Source: Micromonospora okii (GTDB taxonomy: Bacteria; Actinomycetota; Actinomycetes; Mycobacteriales; Micromonosporaceae). Taken from it: a stretch of 64,000 nucleotides of DNA. Location: contig NZ_BBZF01000014.1 of NCBI RefSeq assembly GCF_020884795.1, forward strand, positions 1-64,000, written 5' to 3'. Made by a program: the position numbers and the translations under genes. This document shows, piece after piece, positions 26,963 through 36,334 of this stretch; the first letter of the stretch is position 1; each line of letters starts with the position of its first letter. The notes beneath the pieces are model-generated. The model had not been told where the DNA came from, did not search any database, and saw nothing but the letters and a program-made list of their open reading frames with translations.

Positions 26963-28144
26963 ATGAGCGCGCCGCAGCCGCCCGAGCCCATCCCCGGCGC
27001 CCGGCTGCTCTTCTCGCTCGATCCGGCGGTGAGCCACCTCAACCACGGCTCGTTCGGGGCCGTGCCAATCGGCGTGCAGCGCGCCCAGCAGCGGCTGCGC
27101 GACGAGATGGAGGCGAACCCGCCGCGCTTCCTCGGGCCCGGCCTGGCCGAACGCGTCACCCACAGCCGCCGGCACCTGGCCGCCTTCCTCGGCGCCGACC
27201 CCGACGGCACCGCCCTGATCGGCAACGCCACCACCGGCGTGGCCGTGGTGCTCCAGTCCGTCGGTTTGCGCCCCGGCGACGAGGTGCTCACCACCGACCA
27301 CGGCTACGGCGCGGTCGGCTTCTCGGTAGACCGGGAGTGCCGGCGCACCGGGGCCACCCACCGCACCCTGCCCGTGCCGTTGACGGCGACGGACGCGCAG
27401 GTCGTCGAGGCCGTCCGCGCCGGGCTGCGCCCCGGCTGCACCAAGCTGCTCGTCGTCGACCAGCTCACCTCGGCCACCGCCCGCCTCTTCCCGGTCGCCG
27501 CGATCGTCGCGGCGGCGCACGGGCACGGCGTACCGGTGCTCGTGGACGGCGCGCACGCGCCGGGAATGCTGCCGACCCCGGTCGCGGACGTCGGCGCGGA
27601 CTTCTGGGTGGGCAACCTGCACAAGTGGGGATACGCCCCGCGCGGCACCGCCGTGCTGGTGGTGGCGCCGCCGTGGCGGGACCGGGTGGAGCCGCTGGTG
27701 GTCTCCTGGGAGCAGGCGGCCGGCTTCCCGGGCAACGTCGAGTGGCAGGCGACCCTGGACTACACCCCCTGGCTGGCCGCGCCGGCCGGCCTCTGGACCC
27801 TGCGCACCCTCGGCGTCGACCGGGTGCGCGCGCACAACGCGGCCCTGGCGGCGTACGGGCAACGGGTCCTCGCCGACGCGCTGGGGCTCGCGCCGACCGA
27901 CCTGCCTGAGCCGGGCGGGCCGACGGTGGCCATGCGGATCGTGCCGCTCCCGGCCGGGCTCGCCACCACGGTCGACGCGGCCCGCGCGCTGCGGATCCGG
28001 ATCGCCGAGCGGCTCGCCGCCGAGGTGGCGGTGAGCACCTGGGACGGCCGGGGCTGGCTGCGCGTGTCCGGTCAGGTCTACAACTCGCCGGACGAGTACG
28101 AGCGGCTCGCCGCGCGGCTGCCCGCGCTGCTCGCCCAGCGCTGA
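26963..28144 (+). CDS. class V aminotransferase, isopenicillin-N-epimerase-like
   Basis: PLP-dependent enzyme of 393 aa. Start SLDPAVSHLNHGSFGAVP is typical of the isopenicillin-N epimerase-like branch. The PLP region contains VLVDGAHAPGM with the expected Asp and His, and the Schiff-base Lys lies in FWVGNLHKWGYAPRGTAVL. Substrate unknown, since neighbours offer no pathway and no beta-lactam genes are present. Monocistronic and probably leaderless. Confidence 0.88.
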   Translation: MSAPQPPEPIPGARLLFSLDPAVSHLNHGSFGAVPIGVQRAQQRLRDEMEANPPRFLGPGLAERVTHSRRHLAAFLGADPDGTALIGNATTGVAVVLQSVGLRPGDEVLTTDHGYGAVGFSVDRECRRTGATHRTLPVPLTATDAQVVEAVRAGLRPGCTKLLVVDQLTSATARLFPVAAIVAAAHGHGVPVLVDGAHAPGMLPTPVADVGADFWVGNLHKWGYAPRGTAVLVVAPPWRDRVEPLVVSWEQAAGFPGNVEWQATLDYTPWLAAPAGLWTLRTLGVDRVRAHNAALAAYGQRVLADALGLAPTDLPEPGGPTVAMRIVPLPAGLATTVDAARALRIRIAERLAAEVAVSTWDGRGWLRVSGQVYNSPDEYERLAARLPALLAQR

Positions 28145-28159
28145 CGCGAAACGGCCCCG

Positions 28160-28741
28160 TCAGGTGGGCAGGAGCCGGACGGGACCGAGCCCGAGCAGGG
28201 CCAGCGGGTCCAGGTACTCCTCGCCCCGGCGCAGCCCCCAGTGCAGGCAGGCCGGTTCGGGACAGCCGGCGTGTCCGGACAGCAACCGCCCCAGCGGTGC
28301 CCCGGCGGCCACCCGGTCACCGGCGCGGACCCCGGGCCGCACCGGCTCGTACGTGGTGCGCAGCCCCGCCGCGTGCCCGACCGTGACCACGGGGCGACCG
28401 GCGACCGGGCCGGCGAAGAGGACCACCCCCGGCCCGGCGGCCCGGACCACGGCGGCCGGCGCGGCGGCCAGGTCGACGCCCCGGTGACCCGGCAGCCACG
28501 GCTGCGGCGGCGGCTCGAACCGACGGGCGGGTCGGAACGCGCCGTCGAGCGGCCACCGGAACGCCCTGACCGGCATCGGCGCGGCGGCCCCGGCGACGGC
28601 GACGACCGGCGGCGGGACGAAGCCGGGTGCGGCGACGAGGGCGAGCACTCCGAGTGCCGCCGTGGCCAGCCGCGCCCCGCCGCCCCGGAGGCCGCCGGAC
28701 CAGGGTCGTTCGTTGCCGCCCGTTCCGCTTATCGTCCGCAT
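28160..28741 (-). CDS. M23 family peptidase-like protein
   Basis: 193 aa, exported: hydrophobic segment LATAALGVLALVAAPGFVPP near residue 30. The LytM-type beta fold follows with HRGVDLAA (first metal ligands H and D) and VVTVGHAAGLRTTYEPV. Where active enzymes have an H-x-H motif, this one has CLHWGLRRG, so the first His is Cys. It may bind zinc unusually or be a non-catalytic activator. ATG at 28741 gives a normal signal. Convergent with the aminotransferase gene. Confidence 0.8.
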   Translation of the reverse strand: MRTISGTGGNERPWSGGLRGGGARLATAALGVLALVAAPGFVPPPVVAVAGAAAPMPVRAFRWPLDGAFRPARRFEPPPQPWLPGHRGVDLAAAPAAVVRAAGPGVVLFAGPVAGRPVVTVGHAAGLRTTYEPVRPGVRAGDRVAAGAPLGRLLSGHAGCPEPACLHWGLRRGEEYLDPLALLGLGPVRLLPT

Positions 28742-28794
28742 CCCCGCAGCGTGCCGGGCCTGCGGCGCCGCCGCCACCGCCGGGCCGCCGGCCC

Positions 28795-28821
28795 TGTGGA
28801 CAGCCGGTCCGTTGTGGACGA
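28795..28821 (-). promoter_or_regulatory. second pair of DnaA-box-like 9-mers
   Basis: On the minus strand CTGTCCACA (28795-28803) and TCGTCCACA (28813-28821), 18 bp apart, in the gap between the M23 gene and the sulfite-oxidase-like gene. Both have the CCACA core of actinomycete DnaA boxes. Confidence 0.4.
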
Positions 28822-28983
28822 CGCCCGCCGGGGTCGACGATCTGCTATGGCCGGGACCGATCCGTCCCGGCCCTATGCTGACCCGGCAGCCGCCCCGGCC
28901 CCGGGGCGGGGCCACCCGCCGGCCCACGACGGCGACCGCCACCGACATCGGCCCACCCGGCCCAACACTCCCAGGAGAGCGCG

Positions 28984-30090
28984 ATGACCAGTGTGGACGA
29001 CGTCAGCCGGCCCTCCCGGCTGGCGGAGCCGGACGAGGCGATCAGCGTCGAGGAACTCCAGTTGGCCGCCCGCAACCACGGCATCCCGCTGGAGGCGCTG
29101 CGCTACGACGTGACCCCGGCCGGCCTGCACTACCTGCTCATCCACTACGACATCCCGGACGTCGACCCGGCGACGCACGCGCTGACCGTCGACGGTGCGG
29201 TGGACCGGCCGCTCACCGTGGACCTGGCCGAGCTGCGCAGCCGCCCCCGGGTCACCCACCGGGTCACCCTGGAGTGCGCCGGCAACGGCCGCGCGCTGCT
29301 GCGCCCCCGCCCGGTGAGCCAGCCCTGGCTGGTCGAGGCCGTGGGCAACGCCGAGTGGACCGGCACCCCGCTGGCACCGCTGCTGCGCTCGGCGGGGCTC
29401 GACCCGGACGCCGTGGACGTCGTCTTCACCGGGGCCGACCACGGTGTCGAGCGCGGCGTGGAGCAGGACTACCGGCGGGCGCTGCCCGTCGCCGACGCGC
29501 TGCGCGACGAGGTGCTGCTGGCGTACGAGATGAACGGCGCTCCCCTGCTGCCGCAGCACGGCGCGCCGCTGCGGCTGATCGTGCCCGGCTGGTACGGGAT
29601 GGCGCACGTGAAGTGGCTGCGCGGCATCACGGTGCTGACCGAGCCGTTCGACGGCTACCAGAACGCGGTGGCCTACCGGCTGCGCGACGACGCCGACGAC
29701 CCTGGTGTGCCGGTCACCCGGATCGAGCCCCGGGCGCTGGTCCGGCCGCCGGGCTTCCCCGACTTCATGTCCCGCGCCCGGGTGCTCCGACCCGGACGGT
29801 GCACTCTGGACGGCCGGGCGTGGTCCGGGCACGCCCCGGTGGCGTCGGTGGAGGTGACCACCGACGGCGGCGACACGTGGGCCCCGGCGGTGCTGGACCC
29901 GCCGACCGGCGGGGAGTGGGCGTGGCGGCGGTGGCGCTTCGAGTGGACGGCCGAGCCGGGGCGGCACGTGCTGGGCGCGCGGGCGACCGACGCGTCCGGG
30001 CGCGGCCAGCCGGTCGGACAGGCGTGGAACCGGGGCGGTTTCGCCAACAACATGGTGCAGCGGGTCGAGGTCGTGGTGCCGGTGGAGTGA
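28984..30090 (+). CDS. sulfite-oxidase-family molybdopterin enzyme
   Basis: 368 aa. Molybdopterin-binding domain about residues 30-250, with the molybdenum-ligand Cys at residue 98 (LECAGNGR) and GWYGMAHVKWLRGI, then a Mo-co dimerisation domain (about 265-368: GHAPVASVEVTTDGGDTW, FANNMVQRVEV). No signal peptide and no haem domain are visible, so it is a cytoplasmic enzyme of sulfite-oxidase type. The electron acceptor is unknown. ATG with AGGAG eight bases upstream. Confidence 0.9.
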   Translation: MTSVDDVSRPSRLAEPDEAISVEELQLAARNHGIPLEALRYDVTPAGLHYLLIHYDIPDVDPATHALTVDGAVDRPLTVDLAELRSRPRVTHRVTLECAGNGRALLRPRPVSQPWLVEAVGNAEWTGTPLAPLLRSAGLDPDAVDVVFTGADHGVERGVEQDYRRALPVADALRDEVLLAYEMNGAPLLPQHGAPLRLIVPGWYGMAHVKWLRGITVLTEPFDGYQNAVAYRLRDDADDPGVPVTRIEPRALVRPPGFPDFMSRARVLRPGRCTLDGRAWSGHAPVASVEVTTDGGDTWAPAVLDPPTGGEWAWRRWRFEWTAEPGRHVLGARATDASGRGQPVGQAWNRGGFANNMVQRVEVVVPVE

Positions 30091-30129
30091 GGACGGGTCG
30101 GCCGGAGCGGGGGCGGGCCGGAGGGGCCC

Positions 30130-30453
30130 TCAGCCGCCGAAGCCGGAGTCGGCGGGCAGCGAGATGTCGGGCTTCTCCAGCTCCTCGACGTTCACGTCCT
30201 TGAACGTCATCACCCGGACGTTCTTGACGAACCGGGCGGGGCGGTACATGTCCCACACCCAGGCGTCGTGCATCTCGACCTCGAAGTAGACCTCGCCGTC
30301 GGAGTTGCGCACGTGCATGTCGACCTGGTTGGCCAGGTAGAAGCGGCGCTCGGTCTCCACCACGTAGGAGAACTGACGGACGATGTCGCGGTACTCCCGG
30401 TAGAGCTGCAGCTCCATCTCGGTCTCGTACTTTTCGAGATCTTCCGCGCTCAT
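30130..30453 (-). CDS. DUF2469 family protein
   Basis: 107 aa, highly charged, conserved across actinobacteria directly after rnhB. MSAEDLEKYETEMELQLYRE at the start, and YVVETERRFYLANQVDMHV and EVEMHDAWVWDMYRPARF in the body, are diagnostic. Function unknown. The ATG overlaps the rnhB stop (ATGA), so it is the last gene of the rpsP-lepB-rnhB run. Confidence 0.92.
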   Translation of the reverse strand: MSAEDLEKYETEMELQLYREYRDIVRQFSYVVETERRFYLANQVDMHVRNSDGEVYFEVEMHDAWVWDMYRPARFVKNVRVMTFKDVNVEELEKPDISLPADSGFGG

Positions 30454-31262
30454 CGCACTCCGCCTTCCATGACCACATCTTCCCCCACCGGCGCGGGAGG
30501 TCGGGGCTGCTCGCCCAACGCCACGCCGACGGTACCTCCTGACGCGCCAGATCGCTCCATCGGCTCGTCCCGCCCCGCGACCGCCGACCGGCGGGATCGG
30601 GGAGGCCGCCCGTCCAGGCCGGAGGCGGCGGCCACGTTCACGTACGAGAAGCGGTGTTCGCGGCACGGGCCGCGCTCGCGCAGGGCCGCCGTGTGCTCCG
30701 CCGTGACGTACCCCTTGTGCTCGGCGAAGCCGTAGCCGGGGAAGTCGGCGTCCAGCTCCACCATGATCCGGTCCCGGGTGACCTTGGCCAGCACGCTCGC
30801 CGCCGCCACGCAGGCGGCCACCCGGTCGCCCTTCCAGACCGCGAGCCCCGGCACGTCCACCCCGTCGACGCCGAAGCCGTCGGTCAGCACGTAGTCGGGG
30901 CGGGTGGTCAACGACGCCAGCGCCCGACGCATCGCGGCGAGGTTGCACACGTGCAGGCCCCGGGCGTCGACCTCCTCGGCCGGGACCACCACCACCGCGT
31001 ACGCCAGGGCGCGGGCGACCACCTGCTCGTAGACGCGTTCCCGGCCGGCCGGGGTGAGCAGCTTGGAGTCGGCCAGCCCGTCGATCTCACCGCGCCGCCC
31101 CTCGGGCAGCACCGCCGCCGCCGCGACCAGCGGGCCGGCGCACGCGCCCCGGCCGGCCTCGTCGGCGCCGGCCACGTGCCGGAAGCCCCGGCGTTGCAGG
31201 GCGCGCTCCAGCGCGTACAGCCCGGCCTCCCGGCGCACCACCGTGCGCGGCGGGGTCAGCAC
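30450..31262 (-). CDS. rnhB: ribonuclease HII
   Basis: Cleaves RNA in RNA-DNA hybrids and single ribonucleotides in DNA. 270 aa. The metal-binding start GADEAGRGACAGPLVAAAAV, LADSKLLTPAGRERVYE and SVLAKVTRDRIMVELDADFPGYGFAEHKGYVT are canonical. The last 50 residues after the core (SGLDGRPPRSRRS onward) are an unusual charged extension. GTG start overlaps the end of the NUDIX gene by seven bases, and its stop overlaps the DUF2469 start. Confidence 0.95.
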   Translation of the reverse strand: MLTPPRTVVRREAGLYALERALQRRGFRHVAGADEAGRGACAGPLVAAAAVLPEGRRGEIDGLADSKLLTPAGRERVYEQVVARALAYAVVVVPAEEVDARGLHVCNLAAMRRALASLTTRPDYVLTDGFGVDGVDVPGLAVWKGDRVAACVAAASVLAKVTRDRIMVELDADFPGYGFAEHKGYVTAEHTAALRERGPCREHRFSYVNVAAASGLDGRPPRSRRSAVAGRDEPMERSGASGGTVGVALGEQPRPPAPVGEDVVMEGGVR

Positions 31263-31924
31263 GGCGTACCCCCGTCGGTGGGGTCGACCCCGGCGTCGGC
31301 CGGCGGCGCGTCGGGACGCCCGGCCGGCGACGGCGCGGTGGAAGCGGTGACCGGCGGCGCAGTGAGGTGCGCGACCGGCGGAGGCGCGGAGGTGGTGACC
31401 GGCGACGGATCGCCGGGGCGCGCGGCCGGCGAGGGCGCGGAAGCGGTGACCGGCGGCGGCGCGGCCGGGTGCGCGGCCAGGGCCCGGCGCAGCAGCTCCG
31501 GCAGGCCGTCCGGGTAGTAGCGCTCTGCGGTGGCGGCCAGCTCGGCGACCGGCCACCAGCGGTGCCCGGAGACGCTGGCCCGCTCGACGGCGTCGAAGCC
31601 CCCGGTGTCCACCTCCCAGGCCGACACCCGGACCAGGAAGAACTCCTGCTCCTGCTGGTAGTGGACGCCGCCGAAGGGGAACCGGACCGTCTCCCGCCAC
31701 ACCGGCTCGCCCAGCTCGGCGGGGGCCAGCCGCAGGCCGGTCTCCTCGGCAAGCTCCCGGGCGGCGCCGGTCGCCGGGGACTCCCCCGGATCCAGGCCGC
31801 CGCCGGGGGTGAACCAGTACCGGTGCTCAGGTCGCGCCGGGTCGTGCCCGGCGAAGAGCAGCACCCGGCCGGCGGCGTCGACGAGCAGCACGCGCGCCGC
31901 GCGTCGAGGGGTGTAGGCGGTCAC
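31256..31924 (-). CDS. NUDIX hydrolase with repetitive Pro/Ala tail
   Basis: 222 aa. Core hydrolase about residues 5-155 with the NUDIX box GGGLDPGESPATGAARELAE followed by ETGL. Probably cleaves a nucleoside-diphosphate derivative, substrate unknown. The last 65 residues are low-complexity repeats of PPVTASAPSPAARPG type, absent from usual relatives. GTG start at 31924. Part of the rplS-lepB-rnhB run. Confidence 0.85.
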   Translation of the reverse strand: MTAYTPRRAARVLLVDAAGRVLLFAGHDPARPEHRYWFTPGGGLDPGESPATGAARELAEETGLRLAPAELGEPVWRETVRFPFGGVHYQQEQEFFLVRVSAWEVDTGGFDAVERASVSGHRWWPVAELAATAERYYPDGLPELLRRALAAHPAAPPPVTASAPSPAARPGDPSPVTTSAPPPVAHLTAPPVTASTAPSPAGRPDAPPADAGVDPTDGGTPC

Positions 31925-31986
31925 CGTTCCAGCCTGCCAGACCCGGCGCTGCTCGCCCACGCCCACCCGGGCGTGGGCGGCGGGGC

Positions 31987-32622
31987 TCAGGAGCCGGGAA
32001 TGCCGTCGAACTGCTTCGGCACGGTGAGCCAGGTGGCCCGGTTCACCGGCCAGAAGACGGTGAAGGCCCGACCGACCACCCGGTCCTCGGGGATGGTGGC
32101 GCTGTCGATGTTCTGGCCCGACTGCTGCCAGTGCTCCAGCGAGTCGCCCGAGGCCGAACGATGGTCGCCCATCACCCACAGCCGACCCGGCGGCACGGTG
32201 ATGTCGAACTCCTGGTCGGCCGGCTTGTCCCGCTGGCCGTCCGCCGAGAAGATGTACGGCTCGTCGAGCGGCTTGCCGTTGATCAGCAGCCGATCCTGCG
32301 GGTCGCAGCAGACCACCCGGTCTCCGCCGACGCCGATCACCCGCTTGATGAAGTCCTCGCCGTCGGGGTTGCCGCTCCACTCGGTGGGTGCCTTGAACAC
32401 GATCACCTCGCCGCGGTGCGGCGACCGGAAGTCGTACACCAGCTTGTTGACCAGCACCCGATCGTCGATCTGGAGGGTGTTCTCCATGGACGGCGACGGG
32501 ATGTAGAAGGTCTGCAGCACGAAGGCCCGCACCAGCACCGCGACCAGGATCGCCACGCCCAGGAGAATGGGCAGCTCCTTCCAGAAGGAGCTGCTCTTCT
32601 TGTCGGTCTGCTCGTCAATCAC
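31987..32622 (-). CDS. lepB: signal peptidase I (first copy)
   Basis: Membrane serine peptidase that removes signal peptides on the outer face. 211 aa. One N-terminal helix (ELPILLGVAILVAVLVRAFV), catalytic Ser45 in IPSPSMENTL and Lys93 in EDFIKRVIGVGGD, and WVMGDHRSASGDS near residue 150. The GTG overlaps the stop of the second lepB (GTGA). A TAGGCT hexamer six bases upstream may also give it its own leaderless promoter. Confidence 0.95.
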   Translation of the reverse strand: MIDEQTDKKSSSFWKELPILLGVAILVAVLVRAFVLQTFYIPSPSMENTLQIDDRVLVNKLVYDFRSPHRGEVIVFKAPTEWSGNPDGEDFIKRVIGVGGDRVVCCDPQDRLLINGKPLDEPYIFSADGQRDKPADQEFDITVPPGRLWVMGDHRSASGDSLEHWQQSGQNIDSATIPEDRVVGRAFTVFWPVNRATWLTVPKQFDGIPGS

Positions 32623-33503
32623 GGGAGGAGCCTACGTCGCCGGGCCGGGGCCGGCCGTCCGGAACGCGCGAGAACCGACGCGGCGGCCGAGAGCGGGAGC
32701 AGCAGCGGCAGACCGCCCGCGCCGGTGGGACGGACCGGGGCCGGTGCCGCGCCGGCCACCGCGCCGGCCCGCTCGACCTCGGCGAAGGTCTCCGGCACCG
32801 GCAGGGACGCCCACCGCGCCGAGGGCCACACCACCGCGAAGGCCCGGCCGACCACGTTGTCGATGGGCACCGGCCCCTGGCAGCGGGCGTCCTGGGAGAC
32901 CCGCCGGTGGTCGCCCATAACGAAGAGCTGGCCCGGCGGGACCACCACCTCCTCGAAGCGCCGCGACCGGCACTCGTCCGCGTTCGGCGGCGGGTCCAGC
33001 GGCGAGTTCCGGATCACGTACGGCTCGTCGAGCGGGACGTCGTTGACGGTGACCCGGCCCTGGGCGTCGCAGCACCGCACCCGGTCGCCGGGCACGCCGA
33101 CGACCCGCTTGATGAAGTCCTTCTCGCCGGGGCGGCTCAGCCCGATCATGTCGCCGACCGTGCGGCCGAACCGCTCCACGAACCCGGGCTCGGGCTCCTG
33201 GACGTCGTGCGCCACCCACCGGTCGGTGCCCCGGAAGACCACCACCTCGCCACGGCGCGGGTCCCGTACGTCGTAGACGAGCTTGTTGACCAGCACCCGG
33301 TCGCCGATGAGCAGGGTGTCCTCCATCGACCCGGACGGGATGAAGAACGCCTGGAGCAGGAAGGTGCGGATGAGCACCGCCAGGCAGAACGCGACGACCA
33401 GCAGCAGGGGCAGCTCCTGCCACAGCGGCATCTGCCGGCGGGCGCGCCGCACCCGCCGGTGCCACGGATCGGCGGCGCCGTCCTCGTCAAGGGTCCGCAC
33501 CAC
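32619..33503 (-). CDS. lepB: signal peptidase I (second copy)
   Basis: 294 aa. Helix LPLLLVVAFCLAVLIRTFLL, catalytic Ser59 (IPSGSMEDTLL) and Lys132 (KDFIKRVVGVPGD). Compared with its neighbour it has an insertion around DVQEPEPGFVERFGRTVG and a C-terminal extension with a hydrophobic stretch (GLPLLLPLSAAASVLA) that may be a second membrane anchor. Tandem lepB genes after rplS are common in actinobacteria. GTG start. Confidence 0.95.
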   Translation of the reverse strand: MVRTLDEDGAADPWHRRVRRARRQMPLWQELPLLLVVAFCLAVLIRTFLLQAFFIPSGSMEDTLLIGDRVLVNKLVYDVRDPRRGEVVVFRGTDRWVAHDVQEPEPGFVERFGRTVGDMIGLSRPGEKDFIKRVVGVPGDRVRCCDAQGRVTVNDVPLDEPYVIRNSPLDPPPNADECRSRRFEEVVVPPGQLFVMGDHRRVSQDARCQGPVPIDNVVGRAFAVVWPSARWASLPVPETFAEVERAGAVAGAAPAPVRPTGAGGLPLLLPLSAAASVLARSGRPAPARRRRLLP

Positions 33504-33695
33504 GTCACTCCCCGGTTCGCAGAAACGCCACTACCGCCCGGGAGCCTCGTCGAGGCCCCGCGGGCGGTAGTGGGACGATCCGTGGTCGCGGCAGCGCCGC
33601 GACACATCGACGCCCGCCTGCGCCCGCGCGGCCAGCGTAGCCGGGGTCGGCTCGTCCGGCATCCGCGCGGGTCAGGCGGCGGGGCGGGCGGGAAG

Positions 33696-34052
33696 TCAGC
33701 TCGGCTGCTTCTCGCGGCGCTCCTTGATCTTGGCCTTCTTGCCCCGCAGCTCGCGCAGGTAGTAGAGCTTGGCGCGGCGCACGGCACCACGGGTCACGAC
33801 CTCGACGCGGTCGATCGCCGGGCTGTTCAGCGGGTAGGTCCGCTCGACACCCACGCCGAAGCTGACCTTGCGGACCGAGAAGGTCTCGCGCAGGCCACCG
33901 CCCTGGCGGCGGATGACGACGCCCTGGAAGATCTGGACCCGGGACCGGTTGCCCTCGACGACCCGCGCGTGCACCTTGACGGTGTCACCGGCGCGGAAGT
34001 CGGGGAGGTCGACCCGCTTCGACTGGGCGTCAAGGGCGTCCAGGATGTTCAT
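33696..34052 (-). CDS. rplS: 50S ribosomal protein L19
   Basis: 118 aa, normal length. [20 protein letters not shown] near residue 18, [34 protein letters not shown], and [16 protein letters not shown] near the end. ATG start. It is preceded by a small hairpin in the leader (34077-34097) and lies 140 bases after trmD. The 192 bases between it and lepB hold no gene. Confidence 0.97.
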   Translation of the reverse strand: MNILDALDAQSKRVDLPDFRAGDTVKVHARVVEGNRSRVQIFQGVVIRRQGGGLRETFSVRKVSFGVGVERTYPLNSPAIDRVEVVTRGAVRRAKLYYLRELRGKKAKIKERREKQPS

Positions 34053-34076
34053 CGCTGCGTCCTCGTGAGGCTCACG

Positions 34077-34097
34077 GCGCACCGTCACTCGGTGCGC
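34077..34097 (-). promoter_or_regulatory. hairpin in the rplS leader
   Basis: GCGCACCG (34077-34084) and CGGTGCGC (34090-34097) with a five-base loop, 25 bases before the rplS ATG. It could be a trmD terminator or an L19 control element. Confidence 0.45.
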
Positions 34098-34192
34098 GGA
34101 TGGGTGATTCTGATCCCCGGGTGGAAGCCGCTCGCGGCCCCGGTCGAGGATCCTCGCATCCGCCGGCGGCGCAGGTGGATGCGGCAACCCCT

Positions 34193-35044
34193 CTACTTTG
34201 CCACACGCCCCGGCGGGGGCGGAAATCCGGTCCCGTCGTCGAGGGTCGGCCGGTCGACGGCCGCCCGCTCCAGGGCCGCCCGGTCGACACCTGCCCGCTC
34301 CAGCGCCGCGCGGTCCCGCTTGTCCAGGCTCTCCGGGGCCAGCGCGGCGAGCAGGTCGGGCCGCCGGCCGGCGGTACGCGCCAGCGCCTCGTCGCGCCGC
34401 CAGCGGGCGATCCGGCCGTGGTCGCCGGAGCGGAGCACCTCCGGCACCTCGTGCCCCCGCCAGAGGGCCGGCTTGGTGTACATCGGCGCCTCCAGCAGCC
34501 CGTGGGCGTGCGACTCCTCGTCGAGCGAGCCGGCGTTGCCGAGCACCCCGGGCAGCAGCCGGGTGACCGCCTCCAGGATCACCAGCACCGCCACCTCGCC
34601 GCCGAAGAGCACGTAGTCGCCGAGGGAGACCTCGGTCACCCGCACCCGGGTGGCGGCGTGGTCGAGCACCCGCTGGTCGATGCCCTCGTACCGGCCGCAG
34701 GCGAAGAGCAGGTGCGACTCGGCGGCCAGCTCGTACGCCATGGCCTGGGTGAACGGCTCCCCGGCCGGGGAGGGCACCACCAGCCGGGGCAGGGTGACGC
34801 CGTCCGGGGCCAGTTCCTCGGGGGCGAGGGCGTCGAGCGCCTCGCCCCACGGCTCGGGCCGCATCACCATGCCGGGGCCGCCGCCGTACGGCGTGTCGTC
34901 GACCGTGCGGTGCACGTCGTGGGTCCACGCCCGCAGGTCGTGCACGGCCAGCCGCAGCGTCCCGTTGGCCCGGGCCTTGCCGATCAGCGACAGGTCGAGC
35001 GGGGCGAAGTACTCGGGGAAGATCGACACGATGTCGACGCGCAT
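34193..35044 (-). CDS. trmD: tRNA (guanine-37-N1)-methyltransferase
   Basis: Methylates G37 next to the anticodon to prevent frameshifting. 283 aa. The trefoil-knot SAM site is seen as [21 protein letters not shown] and [17 protein letters not shown]. The C-terminal 40 residues after RRPDLLAAL contain a duplicated 10-residue unit ([20 protein letters not shown]), making the protein longer than usual. ATG start, 36 bases from rimM. Confidence 0.97.
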   Translation of the reverse strand: MRVDIVSIFPEYFAPLDLSLIGKARANGTLRLAVHDLRAWTHDVHRTVDDTPYGGGPGMVMRPEPWGEALDALAPEELAPDGVTLPRLVVPSPAGEPFTQAMAYELAAESHLLFACGRYEGIDQRVLDHAATRVRVTEVSLGDYVLFGGEVAVLVILEAVTRLLPGVLGNAGSLDEESHAHGLLEAPMYTKPALWRGHEVPEVLRSGDHGRIARWRRDEALARTAGRRPDLLAALAPESLDKRDRAALERAGVDRAALERAAVDRPTLDDGTGFPPPPGRVAK

Positions 35045-35080
35045 GCGGGGGTGCTCCAGCGGGTCCAGGGCCGGGCGGGC

Positions 35081-35638
35081 CTACAGGTCGAGCAGGCCGC
35101 CGGGCGGGTCGACGACGACGCGACCGTTCGCGAGATCGACCTCGGGGACGATCGCCCGGACGAACGGGATCAGCGCGGTCCGCCCCTCGGGGCGGCGCAG
35201 CACCAGCAGGTCCGACGCGGGCGCGTGGTCGATGCGGGCCACCTCGCCGAGGTGCTCGCCGCCCGGGGTGACCACGGCCAGGCCGACGAGCTGGTGGTCG
35301 TGGAACTCCTCCGGGTCCTCCGGCGGGGCGACGTCCGCGCTGTCCACCCCGAGCAGGGTGCCGCGCAGCGCCTCGGCGACGTCGCGTTCGAGGACGCCCT
35401 CGAACGCGACCAGCATCCGCCCCTGGTGCCAGCGGGCGGACTCCACGGTGAGCTCGGCCGGCACCCGGAACGGCACGCCGGGGCCGGGGGCGGGGTTGGC
35501 CGGCGGCGCCGCGCCCGGCTCGGTCACGAGGACCGAGCCGGGCGCGAAGCGCGCCTCGGGCTCGTCGGTGCGCACCTCCACGGTGACCTCACCGCGGATG
35601 CCGTGCGGCTTGCCGATCCTGCCGACGATGAGCAGCAT
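35081..35638 (-). CDS. rimM: 16S rRNA processing protein RimM
   Basis: Binds S19 and matures the 30S head domain. 185 aa. N-terminal barrel ([20 protein letters not shown]) and PRC-barrel C-terminus ([20 protein letters not shown], then [20 protein letters not shown]). The ATG shares one base with the khpA stop (TGATG). Confidence 0.95.
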   Translation of the reverse strand: MLLIVGRIGKPHGIRGEVTVEVRTDEPEARFAPGSVLVTEPGAAPPANPAPGPGVPFRVPAELTVESARWHQGRMLVAFEGVLERDVAEALRGTLLGVDSADVAPPEDPEEFHDHQLVGLAVVTPGGEHLGEVARIDHAPASDLLVLRRPEGRTALIPFVRAIVPEVDLANGRVVVDPPGGLLDL

Positions 35639-35871
35639 CAGTACGAGTCGACGATGTCGACACGAACGCCGCGCCCACCGATGGAGCCGATCACCTGGCG
35701 CAGCGCCTTGGCGGTCCGGCCGGACCGTCCGATCACCGTGCCGAGGTCCTCCGGGTGCACGCGGACTTCCAGCCGCTTGCCCCGACGGTTGTCGACCATG
35801 CGGACCCGGACGTCGTCCGGGTGGTCGACGATGCCCTTGACCAGGTGCTCAAGCGCCGGACGCAGTTCCAT
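35638..35871 (-). CDS. khpA: KH-domain RNA-binding protein
   Basis: 77 aa, a single KH domain with the G-x-x-G loop (GTVIGRSGRTAKALRQVI) and RVRMVDNRRGKRLEVRVHPE. KhpA proteins bind RNA and, in Firmicutes, pair with KhpB/Jag to affect cell size. Here it lies in its usual place between rpsP and rimM and is one base from rpsP. Confidence 0.93.
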   Translation of the reverse strand: MELRPALEHLVKGIVDHPDDVRVRMVDNRRGKRLEVRVHPEDLGTVIGRSGRTAKALRQVIGSIGGRGVRVDIVDSY

Positions 35872-35872
35872 G

Positions 35873-36334
35873 TCAGGCCTGCTCGCCGGTGTTCGCGGCG
35901 GCGGGCTGCTCCTCGGCCTTCGGCGCCTCCTCGGCAGCCGGGGCCTCGGCCTTGGCGGCCTTCTTGGCCGGCTTCGCCGGGGTGTCGGCCAGGCCGGCGG
36001 CGGCCTTCGCCTCGGCCTCGTACGCCGCCTTGCGGTCGGCCCGCTCGGCGGCGACCTTCAGCGGCGGCGGGGCCGGCAGGCCCTTGAACTTCTGCCAGTC
36101 ACCGGTCAGCTCCAGCAGGCGCTGCACGGCCTCGCTCGGCTGGGCGCCGACCGACAGCCAGTACTGGACCCGCTCCGACTTGACCTCGATCACCGAAGGG
36201 TCTTCCTTCGGCTGGTAGATCCCGACGAACTCGATCGCCCGGCCGTCGCGCTTGGTGCGCGAGTCGGCGACGACGATGCGGTACTGCGGGTTGCGGATCT
36301 TGCCCATCCGCAGGAGCCGGATCTTTACGGCCAC
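35873..36334 (-). CDS. rpsP: 30S ribosomal protein S16
   Basis: 153 aa. The ribosomal core is residues 1-85 ([59 protein letters not shown]). The rest is an Ala/Lys/Glu-rich tail ([20 protein letters not shown]) typical of actinobacteria. First gene of the minus-strand rpsP-trmD-rplS operon. Promoter not firmly located. Confidence 0.97.
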   Translation of the reverse strand: MAVKIRLLRMGKIRNPQYRIVVADSRTKRDGRAIEFVGIYQPKEDPSVIEVKSERVQYWLSVGAQPSEAVQRLLELTGDWQKFKGLPAPPPLKVAAERADRKAAYEAEAKAAAGLADTPAKPAKKAAKAEAPAAEEAPKAEEQPAAANTGEQA

